A stretch of DNA of 64,000 nucleotides from Rhizobium anhuiense (GCF_003985145.1 NZ_ML133523.1:1-64000), one strand, 5' to 3'. Numbered from the stretch's first letter, positions 17,464-27,921 are shown. Program-made: numbers and translations. The notes: generated from the letters alone by a model not told the origin.

Positions 17464-18480
17464 TCAAAGATTTTCCCGCGTGATCGTGAGGAAGCGCACT
17501 GGCTCGGCGCTGACTTCCACCTCGATGAGACCAAGCCTGTTCAGGGCAAGGTCTATCGAACGCCTCGCCTGGACCTCCGGCGCCTGATCGAGCACGATCG
17601 ACATGATACCACGGCGGAGATAGTCCTGCGTCTGCCCGGTCAATTCGTGGCCGACCCAGAAGGGCCGCCCGGCCTTGTTGGCCGCGAGCACCCTGGCAAC
17701 GCCCTTGTTGTCGCCGCCGGCGCTATAGACGCCGATGATGCCGGGCTCCCGCCTCAACGCCGCTTGCAGCAGTTCGATGGCATTGTGCTCGTCGTCGAGA
17801 TCGAACATGACTTCGATGAAACGATGCTCGTTTGAAGCATGGTCCGAGAGATAGGCGGAGAAGCCACGGATCCGCTCCTTATGGTTCTCATAGGCGCCGC
17901 TATGGCAGAGAGCGACGAAGGAGCCGGGGCGCTGCGCCAGCATGCCCGACATGTAATGGGCGGCGGTGCGGCCGGCGGCGTAATTGTCGATACCGACATA
18001 GGGCAGTTCGGGGGCCGGACGGGTCATGATCTGGACGACGGGAATGCCGAGACCGGCCGCCTTCCGCACGCTGGTGACGACATCGGCATGGTCGGGCGCG
18101 ACCACGATCAGCGCCGACCGGCGGGCCGTCGGGTTGGCGATATAGCGGGCAAATTGCGCCGGCTCGTTCTCGCGCACGAAGGTGCGGTGAACGACGATGC
18201 TGTCGTCGAGCGAGGCGGCGATGCGCTCGAACGCCCGGTTCAGGCGCGAATAGAAGCTGGTCTCCGGGCGAACCAGGATCACCTCGATCCGGATCAGGCC
18301 GCGATGGGCGACCGGCAGGCTTTGCCGGTATTCAAGCCGTCTTGCCGCTAGAAACACCTTCTCCACCGTCTCCGGCCGAACGCCGCCGCGATTATTGAGG
18401 ACGCGCTCCACCGTCGCGGTGCCGACGCCGGCTTCCCGGGCCACATCCTTCAAAGTCACCTTCGTCACAGGCTTATTCAC
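17464..18480 (-). CDS. LacI family transcriptional regulator
   Basis: The N-terminal LacI helix-turn-helix reads VTLKDVAREAGVGTATVERVLNNRGGVRPETVEKV. A periplasmic-binding-like sugar sensor domain follows, with IGVYSAGGDNKGVARVL and PFWVGHELT. The frame can open with TTG at 18531, but that codon lies inside the palindromic operator and adds residues before the usual start, so a GTG at 18480 (or 18471) is preferred. The gene is divergent from the sugar isomerase operon and very probably represses it, with a sugar or polyol as inducer. Confidence 0.9.
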   Translation of the reverse strand: MNKPVTKVTLKDVAREAGVGTATVERVLNNRGGVRPETVEKVFLAARRLEYRQSLPVAHRGLIRIEVILVRPETSFYSRLNRAFERIAASLDDSIVVHRTFVRENEPAQFARYIANPTARRSALIVVAPDHADVVTSVRKAAGLGIPVVQIMTRPAPELPYVGIDNYAAGRTAAHYMSGMLAQRPGSFVALCHSGAYENHKERIRGFSAYLSDHASNEHRFIEVMFDLDDEHNAIELLQAALRREPGIIGVYSAGGDNKGVARVLAANKAGRPFWVGHELTGQTQDYLRRGIMSIVLDQAPEVQARRSIDLALNRLGLIEVEVSAEPVRFLTITRENL

Positions 18481-18523
18481 TCCCAAAGCTGACACAGCAG
18501 AGCATCCGCGCTTCGCACGGTCA

Positions 18524-18541
18524 ATGATCAAATTTGATCAT
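18524..18541. promoter_or_regulatory. Perfect 18-bp palindrome, probable LacI operator
   Basis: ATGATCAAATTTGATCAT is its own reverse complement. It lies in the divergent space between the LacI gene and the sugar operon, 44 bases before the LacI GTG and 125 bases before the first operon gene. LacI regulators bind such even-spaced symmetrical sites. Confidence 0.75.
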
Positions 18542-18665
18542 CGAAGCATTGGAATATCGAGGCGCCGCGGCAGTATCGTGGCGGCAATCCGGGAGGAGCA
18601 CCGGAAGCATGAAACGAGATCAAGGAGCGTCCGCCGGCGATGGCTGGGGATGACGGAGGAACCAG

Positions 18666-19580
18666 ATGAAGATCGCACTCGACCCGCATATGCACCGTCA
18701 CCTCAACCTCAACGACCTCTGCCGCAAGGCGGCGGAGCTCGGCTATGAGCATATCGAGCTTTCGCCGCGTGACGATTTTCTGCCCTGGTGGGTGCGCCCG
18801 CGGGCACACAAGGAACGCATCGCGGAATTCAAGGCTGCGCTGAAGGATCATGGCGTCCAGCTCGCCTCGCTGCTGCCGATGTATCGTTGGGCGAGCCCGC
18901 ATGAGGATGAGCGGCAGGCGGCGGTGCGCTACTGGAAGGAAGCGATCGAAATCGCGGCCGAAATGGGCTGCGATACGATGAACTCGGAATTCGGCCGCGG
19001 CCCGTCACCGGATCGCAGCCACCGCTCCAACTGCTGCGGCGGCATGCACACCCACGAGCACAGCGAGGCAGCCTGGTGGCGCTCGATGGAAGAGCTCGTT
19101 CCGGTGTTCGAGCGCGAGGGTGTCACGCTCAACATGGAGCCGCATCCGGAAGACTGGTGCGAAACGCTGCATCCGGCGATCGACATGCTGAAGACCATCG
19201 GCTCGAAGAACGTCAAGTTCCTCTATTGCGCGCCGCATACTTTCTATTTCGGTGACGACATGGCGCGGATGATCCGCGATGCCGGCCCGCTGATCGCCCA
19301 TGTGCATGTGGCCGATACCTATAATCACAAGGCGTCGTCAGGGCTGCGCTACATCATCAACCCGCCGGGCGCCAAGGTCACGATCCATCAGCACATGGAT
19401 ATGTACCAGGGCGAGATCAACTGGGATGTGTTCTTCTCCTCGCTCGCCGCTGTCGGCTTCGACGGCATCATCACCGCCTGCGTCTTCGGCTGGGAAGACC
19501 GCGCCGATGAATCCGGCCGCTTCATGCGCGCCGAAATCCAGAAATATGTCGACAAATACTGGCCCGGGAAACGCGGCTGA
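18666..19580 (+). CDS. Sugar phosphate isomerase/epimerase (TIM barrel, AP endonuclease 2-like)
   Basis: The 304-residue product begins MKIALDPHMHRHLNLNDLCRKAAELGYEHIELSPRDDF and has the metal-ligand style of xylose-isomerase-like TIM barrels: NMEPHPEDW (Glu), CAPHTFYFGDD, HVHVADTYNH (His) and late acidic residues. It also contains CGGMHTHEHSEAAWWRSMEELVPVFE, seen in a rhizobial subgroup. It is the first gene of a three-gene operon divergent from LacI. The reaction is probably isomerisation or epimerisation of a sugar or keto-inositol; the substrate is unknown. Confidence 0.88.
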   Translation: MKIALDPHMHRHLNLNDLCRKAAELGYEHIELSPRDDFLPWWVRPRAHKERIAEFKAALKDHGVQLASLLPMYRWASPHEDERQAAVRYWKEAIEIAAEMGCDTMNSEFGRGPSPDRSHRSNCCGGMHTHEHSEAAWWRSMEELVPVFEREGVTLNMEPHPEDWCETLHPAIDMLKTIGSKNVKFLYCAPHTFYFGDDMARMIRDAGPLIAHVHVADTYNHKASSGLRYIINPPGAKVTIHQHMDMYQGEINWDVFFSSLAAVGFDGIITACVFGWEDRADESGRFMRAEIQKYVDKYWPGKRG

Positions 19581-19612
19581 CCCTCGGCATCACCACTATC
19601 AGGAACAGAACC

Positions 19613-20536
19613 GTGACCATCACGATTACGACGGCCCCCTGCTGCTGGGGCGTTGATGACGTCAACAATCCAAACCTTCCCGCCTGGGAGCGCGTCTTCG
19701 ACGAGGCCGCCGCCGCCGGCTATGGCGGCCTTGAGCTCGGGCCCTACGGCTACGTGCCGCTCGATGATGCGCTGGTCGCCAAGGCGCTTGCCGAACGCAA
19801 TCTGTTCATCGTCGCCGGCACGATCTTCGACGATCTGGTCTCCGCCGACAATCGGGAGACATTGCTGCGGCAGACCGACGAAATCTGCGCCGTGATCACC
19901 CGGCTGCCGCAGCCGGAACAGGTGGCGGGCCAGCGGTTCAGGACGCCCTATCTCACGGTCATGGACTGGGGCCATGACGAGCGAGACTATGCCGCCGGCC
20001 ATTCCGATCGTGCGCCGCGCCTCGACGACAAGGCCTGGGCCGGGATGATCGCCAATATCACGGCGATCGCCGAACTTGCTCAGCGCAAATACGGCGTTCG
20101 CGCCGTCATCCATCCGCATGCGGGCGGTTATATCGAATTCGCCGACGAGATCGAGCGGGTGGCGAACGACATTCCGCAGGCAGTCGCAGGATTCTGCCTT
20201 GACACCGGCCATACTTATTATGCCGGCATGGACCCGGTGGAGACGCTGCGCCGCTATGCCGACCGGCTCGACTACGTCCATTTCAAGGATATCGACCAGG
20301 CCGTCTTCGACCGCGTGCTCGGTGAAAGGATCCGCTTCTTCGAGGCCTGCGGACAGGGCGTGATGTGCCCGATCGGCCGCGGCATCATCGACTACCCCGC
20401 CGTCAAGCGGACGCTCGAGGAGATCGGTTATCACGGCTTCATCACCGTCGAGCAGGAGCGCGATCCGAGGAATGTCGCCGGCAGCCTCGACGATGTGAAG
20501 CAAAGCCGCGATTACCTCAGGTCCGTTGGTTTTTAG
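19613..20536 (+). CDS. Sugar phosphate isomerase/epimerase, IolE-like TIM barrel
   Basis: The 307-residue product carries TIM-barrel motifs: PCCWGVDDVNNPNLPAWE, GYGGLELGPYGYVP, VIHPHAGGYIEF, CLDTGHTYYAGMDP, DYVHFKDID and ITVEQERDP, the last giving the usual Glu metal ligand. The pattern resembles inosose dehydratase IolE and hydroxypyruvate-isomerase-like proteins. It follows the first isomerase by 32 bases and precedes the dehydrogenase, whose start it nearly touches. The three proteins probably act in sequence on one carbohydrate. Confidence 0.88.
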   Translation: MTITITTAPCCWGVDDVNNPNLPAWERVFDEAAAAGYGGLELGPYGYVPLDDALVAKALAERNLFIVAGTIFDDLVSADNRETLLRQTDEICAVITRLPQPEQVAGQRFRTPYLTVMDWGHDERDYAAGHSDRAPRLDDKAWAGMIANITAIAELAQRKYGVRAVIHPHAGGYIEFADEIERVANDIPQAVAGFCLDTGHTYYAGMDPVETLRRYADRLDYVHFKDIDQAVFDRVLGERIRFFEACGQGVMCPIGRGIIDYPAVKRTLEEIGYHGFITVEQERDPRNVAGSLDDVKQSRDYLRSVGF

Positions 20537-20546
20537 GGAAAACACT

Positions 20547-21710
20547 ATGACGAATGACAGGCGAAAGCCGATCCGCTGGGGCATGGTCGGCGGCGGCAAA
20601 GGCAGCCAGATCGGCTATATTCATCGCTCGGCGGCGCATCGCGACGACGTCTTTGCCCTTGCGGCGGGCGCCTTCGATATCGATCCCGAGCGCGGTCACG
20701 CCTTCGGTCTCGATCTCGGACTCGACGCAGCCCGGAGCTACCCGGACTATGCGACGATGTTTGCCGCCGAAGCCGCACGCGCCGACGGTATCGAGGCGGT
20801 GTCGATCGCAACACCCAACAACACTCATTTCGCGATCTGCAAGGCAGCTCTCGAACATGATCTGCATGTGATCTGCGAAAAGCCGCTCTGCTTTACCATC
20901 GCCGAAGCCGAGGAGTTGAAGGCGCTTTCAAAAGCGCGCGGCCGGATCGTCGGCGTGACCTATGGCTATGCCGGCCATCAGATGATCGAGCAGGCGCGCG
21001 CCATGGTCAGGAATGGCGATCTCGGTGAGATCCGCATCGTCAACCTGCAATTTGCGCACGGCTTCCACAGTGCCGCGGTGGAGGAGCAGAACCCGTCGAC
21101 GCGCTGGCGTGTCGATCCGAAATTCGCGGGCCCCAGCTATGTCCTCGGCGACGTCGGAACCCATCCGCTCTACATTGCCAAGGTCATTCTGCCGCACCTC
21201 AAGATCAGCCGCCTCCTCTGCACCCGCCAGAGCTTCGTCAAAAGCCGCGCGCCGCTGGAGGACAATGCGGTGACCCTGATGGAATACGACAATGGCGCGA
21301 TCGCCACCATCTGGTCGAGCGCCGTCAATGCCGGCTCCATGCACGGCCAGAACATCCGCATCGTCGGCTCGAAGGCCAGCATCGAATGGTGGGATGAGCG
21401 GCCGAACCAGCTCTCCTACGAAATCCAGGGGGAACCCGCCCGCATTCTCGAGCGCGGCATGGACTATCTCTATCCCGAGGCCAGGATCGACGACCGCATC
21501 GGCGGCGGCCATCCGGAAGGCCTTTTCGAAGCCTGGGCGAACCTCTACCGTCGCTTCGGCTTTGCCATCAACAGAGCGCGCGGCCTCGCGCCGGCGGGCA
21601 TTGAGGATCTGGTCTTTCCCGATGTCGATGCCGGGCTGGAAGGGGTGCGCTGGGTGGAAAACTGCGTGCGGTCCGCCGACGCCGGCGGGGTCTGGCTGGA
21701 TTATCGCTAG
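20547..21710 (+). CDS. Gfo/Idh/MocA family NAD(P)-dependent oxidoreductase
   Basis: The product has about 387 residues from the ATG at 20547, preceded by AGGGAAAA. The N-terminal Rossmann fold has RWGMVGGGKGSQIGYIH, then SIATPNNTHFAICKAALEHDLHVICEKPLCF, the EKP motif of the family with its catalytic-side lysine. The C-terminal domain holds GPSYVLGDVGTHPLYIAKVIL with Asp-His residues that sit near the sugar. It closes the operon. It probably oxidises a hydroxyl of the same sugar or inositol handled by the two isomerases. No transporter gene is adjacent. Confidence 0.92.
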   Translation: MTNDRRKPIRWGMVGGGKGSQIGYIHRSAAHRDDVFALAAGAFDIDPERGHAFGLDLGLDAARSYPDYATMFAAEAARADGIEAVSIATPNNTHFAICKAALEHDLHVICEKPLCFTIAEAEELKALSKARGRIVGVTYGYAGHQMIEQARAMVRNGDLGEIRIVNLQFAHGFHSAAVEEQNPSTRWRVDPKFAGPSYVLGDVGTHPLYIAKVILPHLKISRLLCTRQSFVKSRAPLEDNAVTLMEYDNGAIATIWSSAVNAGSMHGQNIRIVGSKASIEWWDERPNQLSYEIQGEPARILERGMDYLYPEARIDDRIGGGHPEGLFEAWANLYRRFGFAINRARGLAPAGIEDLVFPDVDAGLEGVRWVENCVRSADAGGVWLDYR

Positions 21711-21737
21711 GCCGTCAACCGCGGTGTGACGCTATGC

Positions 21738-21908
21738 TCAGATAAGCCGGTCGTCATCTTCCGCCGCCTGCGGCGCGCGGCGACGTGTGCTGTCGTTGGC
21801 GGCTTTTTTCTGCCCGTCGGCTGATGCCTCAGGGACTTTCTTGAGGCTTTCGCCGCCGGCGTCGTCTGCGGCTGGCTGCGGGTCGCTCTTTTTTTCAAAG
21901 CGGATCAT
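21738..21908 (-). CDS. Small hydrophilic hypothetical protein, 56 residues
   Basis: Read from ATG 21908 the product starts MIRFEKKSDPQPAADDAGGE and ends QAAEDDDRLI. It is rich in charged residues and alanine, with no membrane segment, and looks intrinsically disordered. AGGAA lies eight bases before the ATG, and the TGA is at 21738. It is the last minus-strand gene of a row that includes groESL and a small membrane protein. No known domain. Confidence 0.6.
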   Translation of the reverse strand: MIRFEKKSDPQPAADDAGGESLKKVPEASADGQKKAANDSTRRRAPQAAEDDDRLI

Positions 21909-21975
21909 GGGTCATTTCCTGCTTCAACAGTGGGAGCGCTCCGCAGATATATCGGAGCGCTCTGGAAGAACGGTG

Positions 21976-22368
21976 TCAGACGGCAAGCGCAGTGGCGCAG
22001 CCTTGAACACTTCGGCTGTCGGACGAGGTCTGCCCAGGCATGGTTGCCCAGCCGCCCGCCTCGACAAACTGACGCTGCTTGTAGCCATCGTTAAGCGCTT
22101 TGAACTCGATCAGTTTAGCGCTCGCATCCGGCGCCGCCTTGAAGCGCTCGACGCAAATGGCCGACGCCAATTCTCCGCGTGCGGTGTCGCCGGCGGCGGC
22201 TGCCGCTTTGCTTGACGTGCCGCCTGTGACCCAGCCTCCCCAGCTGAAGCCGATGATCATCGTGGCGATCGCCGTGACGACGCAGGCCCAGACGAGAAGC
22301 GTCTTGGATGGCTGGTAATTGTCGAAACGCTGGGTAATCGATGTCTTGCTGCTGCTCTGCACGGACAT
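21976..22368 (-). CDS. Hypothetical single-pass membrane protein
   Basis: The 130-residue product has a short polar start, one membrane helix (about 24-46, LLVWACVVTAIATMIIGFSWGGWVTGG), and a domain of about 80 residues with two cysteines (ICVERF and VQGCATAL) probably outside the membrane. GGGAGAA precedes the ATG. It lies 66 bases beyond groEL on the same strand. I do not recognise a named family; the length and layout match hypothetical proteins common in rhizobia. Confidence 0.78.
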   Translation of the reverse strand: MSVQSSSKTSITQRFDNYQPSKTLLVWACVVTAIATMIIGFSWGGWVTGGTSSKAAAAAGDTARGELASAICVERFKAAPDASAKLIEFKALNDGYKQRQFVEAGGWATMPGQTSSDSRSVQGCATALAV

Positions 22369-22402
22369 TGGAATTCTCCCTGTCTACTGTTCGGGTTGCG
22401 CC

Positions 22403-22419
22403 GTCCGGCGACGCCGGAC
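22403..22419. terminator. GC hairpin after groEL
   Basis: GTCCGGC, loop GAC, GCCGGAC lies just past the groEL stop on the minus strand. There is no T tract, so this is a weak terminator call. Confidence 0.35.
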
Positions 22420-22434
22420 CGGTTCAGGCTGGCC

Positions 22435-24434
<2,000 letters not shown>

Positions 24435-24489
24435 AGAGGTCTTTCTGCTGCCGGCGCATATGGCGGCTGCAACACATAAATAGCACCCG

Positions 24490-24514
24490 TGGCACTCGAT
24501 TGATAGGAGTGCCA
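24490..24514. promoter_or_regulatory. CIRCE element (HrcA operator) upstream of groES
   Basis: TGGCACTC, nine spacer bases, then GAGTGCCA matches the CIRCE inverted repeat (TTAGCACTC-N9-GAGTGCTAA) with compensating changes in both arms. It sits between promoter and groES start as in other groESL operons. Confidence 0.93.
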
Positions 24515-24935
24515 AGAAATATTATTCACGCTGAAAAATTCAGGAAATCATTTCGGCGGGATGTTTTGTAATAATTATGAATTGAATAGAATTTCTTGAG
24601 CCATTACGCTCCATTTTATTTACGTGACCGCGGAGTTAATTTGGCGTTTTTTATAGATAAATCCGAATTTATCTTGATTTAAACGCAATCCAGGCGTAAC
24701 GATAAGTCTCGTCGATTTGGCCGACTTGGCTTCGCGGTGTCAGAGACCTACGACCCGCCATACACCACCGAATTCTCGATAGCGAATAATGACGTCGTTC
24801 CGGCGTGCATTTCGCGTATTCGATCCGGAATGAGCTTGGCGCTGACCGCGGATGTACCGGCAGCGCCGAGTTCGTCCGGTTCGGATCTCAACGATACAGG
24901 AAACGCATCGGCGTATTCCTGCGGAGGCCTTAGCC
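24515..24935. other. AT-rich intergenic region upstream of groESL
   Basis: No supported gene. Bases about 24515-24690 are markedly AT-rich against a GC-rich background and should hold the groESL promoter on the minus strand. Open frames over 24737-24935 have no ribosome binding site or recognisable domain. Confidence 0.5.
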
Positions 24936-25199
24936 GTGACAAGCCGCACCACACAAACCGTCGTCCGCTTTTCATCTCCTTTCCGCCTGCCAGGTTTCGA
25001 CGGGACACAGCCAGCCGGGGAATATCGCGTCGATTATGACGAGGAATTGATCGATGGCGTTTCCAGGCTTGCCTGGCGACGCGTCGGCGCTTTCATCCAC
25101 CTGCCGGCGATCGCCGCACAGAGTTCGACGCTGCAGATGATGCCTATCCATCCGTCAGATCTCGAAATCGCACTCGAACAGGATCACCAGCAATCATGA
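24936..25199 (+). CDS. Small hypothetical protein, first gene of a coupled trio
   Basis: The product has about 87 residues from GTG 24936, with GGAGG nine bases upstream; an ATG frame from 24852 has no such site. The sequence VVRFSSPFRLPGFDGTQPAGEYRVDYDEELIDG resembles hypothetical proteins common in rhizobia, where it occurs with the next gene. It has no membrane segment. The stop overlaps the next start (ATGA at 25196-25199), so the two are translationally coupled. Function unknown. Confidence 0.78.
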   Translation: MTSRTTQTVVRFSSPFRLPGFDGTQPAGEYRVDYDEELIDGVSRLAWRRVGAFIHLPAIAAQSSTLQMMPIHPSDLEIALEQDHQQS

Positions 25200-25522
25200 C
25201 CGCTACGCGCAACCCGCAACGCAACGGACGCCCCGTCCGACGCGAGGCAGCAACACATATCTTCAAGGTGGGGCAGACCGTCCGGTTGAAGGACGGGTTC
25301 TTCATCGTTCCCTCCAAACTCCCCGATACATACCGCATTACCGCCACGCTGCCTCCGAGAGGCAATGTGCTGCAATACCGCATCCGCAGTGACGACGAAC
25401 GTCACGAGCGGGTGACGACGGAAGACAGCCTGGAACCGCTAAACCTATCGCCCGGCAGCGGCGCAACACTGATCGAGACAACGTTTGGCCACGGCCCGAA
25501 TGACGGAAGGTTGACATCGTGA
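25196..25522 (+). CDS. Small hypothetical protein, second gene of a coupled trio
   Basis: The 108-residue product has a basic N terminus and then a compact domain IFKVGQTVRLKDGFF...YRITATLPPRGNVLQYRIRSDDERHERVTTEDSLEPL. The strand-rich pattern with KVGQTVRLK looks like an SH3-like or KOW-type barrel, though this is only an impression. Its ATG overlaps the previous stop by four bases and its TGA overlaps the next GTG. The family appears conserved among rhizobia; function unknown. Confidence 0.8.
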   Translation: MTATRNPQRNGRPVRREAATHIFKVGQTVRLKDGFFIVPSKLPDTYRITATLPPRGNVLQYRIRSDDERHERVTTEDSLEPLNLSPGSGATLIETTFGHGPNDGRLTS

Positions 25523-25830
25523 ACAGTCATGAAGACGAAGGAAGACCGAACGCCTTTGCTGTCGGCAACAACAAGGGCGGCGCGGCCGGCCACTACGCCA
25601 TGGACATCGGACGCGACCGCCGGATCGAACCCGCCCGTTCGTGGACCGTCTATCACGCGAGCGTTCCGACGCACGCGGACCATGCCGTGAACGGCGCGAG
25701 CCGTTCGCAGGCTGGGAGAGACATGCTGTCCTTCAATCTTCTCAACATCGGATACCGGAAGGAATGGCTCAGGCTATCCGACGCTGCGCAGATCGCTCGT
25801 GACACCCCGCCGGCTCATCCGTGGCGTTAG
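25519..25830 (+). CDS. Small hypothetical protein, third gene of a coupled trio
   Basis: The 103-residue product starts at GTG 25519, which overlaps the preceding TGA (GTGA). It is hydrophilic, with GHYAMDIGRDRRIEPARSWTVYHAS in the middle and a basic tail ending PPAHPWR. No domain is recognised. Coupling to the previous gene is the main argument that it is real; the C-terminal half is less family-like. Confidence 0.6.
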   Translation: MNSHEDEGRPNAFAVGNNKGGAAGHYAMDIGRDRRIEPARSWTVYHASVPTHADHAVNGASRSQAGRDMLSFNLLNIGYRKEWLRLSDAAQIARDTPPAHPWR

Positions 25831-26067
25831 GATCCGGCCCCTACTCCGCCCTTCCCCCAAATCACGTGACAGCGTCGCAGGGCTTGCGCTGAACAGCGGC
25901 AATTCGGCGCGCCGATTTCTTCGCCAAGGCGCTCGAGCGGATCGCCAGCCTTTTTGAACGACGCCCTTTCGTTGACTTCGGACCGCGGTTGAAAGATGTT
26001 GGCGTCGTGCCATCTTGAGGGATGAGCCGTCCTTCGGAGACCAAGGGAAGTCAGGGAGTTTGCGTCC

Positions 26068-26448
26068 ATGTTCGATCACGTCTCCATCGGCGTAAAAGAC
26101 ATCGAAAGAGCCCGCCGTTTCTACGACGCGGCGCTGGCGCCGCTCGGATATGAGCGGCTGTCCAATTCCGACACGATGATCGGCTACGGCCCGGAAAGGG
26201 TCGGCCTCTGGGTGATGCAGGTCGAACACCCCGTTGTTGCCGATCTGCGATCCGGGCTGCATTTCTGCTTCGTCGCCCCGAACGAGGCTGCGGTCGATGC
26301 CTTTCACGCGGCGGCCGTCGCCTCCGGCGGCACGGATAATGGCGAACCGGGGATCCGGCCGGATTACGGACAATTCTATTACGCCGCCTTCATCATCGAC
26401 CCGGACGGCTACCGGCTCGAAGCCTATTTTCATAAAGGCGAGCTGTAA
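26068..26448 (+). CDS. VOC (glyoxalase/bleomycin-resistance) family protein
   Basis: The 126-residue product starts MFDHVSIGVKDIERARRFYDAALAPLGYERL, the first beta-alpha-beta module of the vicinal oxygen chelate fold with a metal-ligand His4. The second module has GLHFCFVAPNEAAVDAFHAAA and YYAAFIIDPDGYRLEAYFHKGEL with a Glu ligand. Such proteins are small lyase or dioxygenase-like enzymes. It converges with the EctC homologue 50 bases away. Substrate unknown. Confidence 0.92.
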   Translation: MFDHVSIGVKDIERARRFYDAALAPLGYERLSNSDTMIGYGPERVGLWVMQVEHPVVADLRSGLHFCFVAPNEAAVDAFHAAAVASGGTDNGEPGIRPDYGQFYYAAFIIDPDGYRLEAYFHKGEL

Positions 26449-26498
26449 CAAGCCGACTGACCGTCAGAAAACCGCGCATTTTCCCTTATAGGCTGATC

Positions 26499-26885
26499 TC
26501 AATAAGCCGATCCCGAGGGGTCGTTCAAATTATGGCGCTCGGATCCCTCGAGCGGCGGATTGAAGACGCTGACGAGGATCATATCCTGGTCACGGCCGCC
26601 GCGCAGCAGATGCTTGTCATGCTTGTCGAGCACATAGATATCGCCTTGACGGATCGGAAAGACGGTGCCGTCCATATCCTCCACCTCGCCCTCGCCGGCG
26701 ATGCAATAGCAGGCTTCGAGATGCTGGCGGTATTCGAGAAGCGAAACGGTGTTGGCGCGCACGATCGTATGACAAACGGTAAACCCCATCCCGTCCTTTT
26801 CCGTCAGCAAACGGTGGCTCGTCCCATTGCCCCATTCCACAAAATAGTCGGTTGCTTCGACATCCTTCAGGCTGCGCACATACAT
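26499..26885 (-). CDS. ectC: Ectoine synthase-like protein (orphan EctC)
   Basis: The 128-residue product is a cupin clearly related to EctC, which closes the ring of N-acetyl-diaminobutyrate to form ectoine. Signature segments are [30 protein letters not shown], and [17 protein letters not shown], then [10 protein letters not shown]. Glu57, Tyr84 and His92, the positions reported as iron ligands in ectoine synthase, are all present. No ectA, ectB or ectD lies in the window. Orphan EctC homologues are known in bacteria that do not make ectoine and may act as hydrolases or use scavenged precursors. It is divergent from a LysR gene. Confidence 0.85.
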   Translation of the reverse strand: MYVRSLKDVEATDYFVEWGNGTSHRLLTEKDGMGFTVCHTIVRANTVSLLEYRQHLEACYCIAGEGEVEDMDGTVFPIRQGDIYVLDKHDKHLLRGGRDQDMILVSVFNPPLEGSERHNLNDPSGSAY

Positions 26886-27016
26886 TCCGCTCTCCTGGTG
26901 TAAGAAAATTTGACACGTCAGCGATACTGTTCAGATCCGCTTCCTGCAGTCATACTGGTGATCTCCATATTCGGACAAATGATGATTTCTATCGGATAGC
27001 TGAGGAAAACTTACAG

Positions 27017-27880
27017 ATGACACTTCCATTCGGCGCATTGAGAGCCTTCGAAGCGGCAGCGCGTCTTTCAAGTTTCTCACGCGCCGGCGACGAATTGCGC
27101 GTCACGCATGCCGCGATCAGCCATCAGATCCGTCATTTGGAGGAATGGTTCGGACGTGCCTTGTTTCTGCGTGAAAAACGCGGCGTGCGGCTCGCACCCG
27201 AGGCCAAAAGCTTTGCCGAAACCCTATCGAGTAGTCTTGAAAGAATTTCCGCAGAAGCGGAATTATTGAAGCTCAGGACGAGATCCGAGATCACCGTCGG
27301 CTGCATCCCGTCCATCGCGACGCGATGGCTGATACCATCGCTCAGCGATTTCCTGGCGAGGCATTCGGATGTCACAATAAAGGTGGTCTACGCCATGGCC
27401 GAACAGCGTCTGCGTGAAACCGGCTGCGATGTACTGATTACGCTTGGCGCCGACACCTTCGAAGGCGTCGTTTGCCACCAGCTTTTCTCCCGCGCCACTC
27501 AACCTGTCGCCAGTCCGCGCTATCTTGAAAGAAAGGGCAGCATCGACCACGCGACACAGATCGCAACGGCAGACCTGCTCCACGACGAGACCACAGCGCA
27601 TTGGGCGCAGTGGCTCGACAAGGCGGGCGTGCCGTTGACGCCAACGCTAAAGGGGCCGGTGTTTCAAGACTTCAATTTGCTCGCAACCGCCGCCATTGCC
27701 GGTCATGGCGTGGCACTTTGCCCGGTCGAGTTATGCCGCCGCGAAATCGAGAATGGCGACCTGATCGTGCTCTCGGACATCGCGATTCTCGCACAGGAGA
27801 GCTATTTTCTGATCTGCAGGGCTTCTCCCCAAAAATCAATTTCAGCCTTCTGTACGTGGTTCAAATCGGTCATTGAATAG
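27017..27880 (+). CDS. LysR family transcriptional regulator (GcvA-like)
   Basis: The product has 287 residues from the ATG at 27017, preceded by GAGGAAA. The N-terminal helix-turn-helix is LPFGALRAFEAAARLSSFSRAGDELRVTHAAISHQIRHLEEWFGRALFLRE, the GcvA/AmpR-type version. The effector domain contains TVGCIPSIATRWLIPSLSDF and AAIAGHGVALCPVELCRREI. It faces the orphan ectC gene across 131 bases and is the likely regulator of it. It is convergent with the next LysR gene. Confidence 0.92.
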   Translation: MTLPFGALRAFEAAARLSSFSRAGDELRVTHAAISHQIRHLEEWFGRALFLREKRGVRLAPEAKSFAETLSSSLERISAEAELLKLRTRSEITVGCIPSIATRWLIPSLSDFLARHSDVTIKVVYAMAEQRLRETGCDVLITLGADTFEGVVCHQLFSRATQPVASPRYLERKGSIDHATQIATADLLHDETTAHWAQWLDKAGVPLTPTLKGPVFQDFNLLATAAIAGHGVALCPVELCRREIENGDLIVLSDIAILAQESYFLICRASPQKSISAFCTWFKSVIE

Positions 27881-27921
27881 ACGGCGGCCGGGGCGACAAT
27901 CTCGATGCAATCACCCCTGAG

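Noticed and set aside
24748..25008. Minus-strand open frame between groES and the small-protein trio
   Set aside because: No ribosome binding site or recognisable domain, and it overlaps the better-supported gene starting at 24936.
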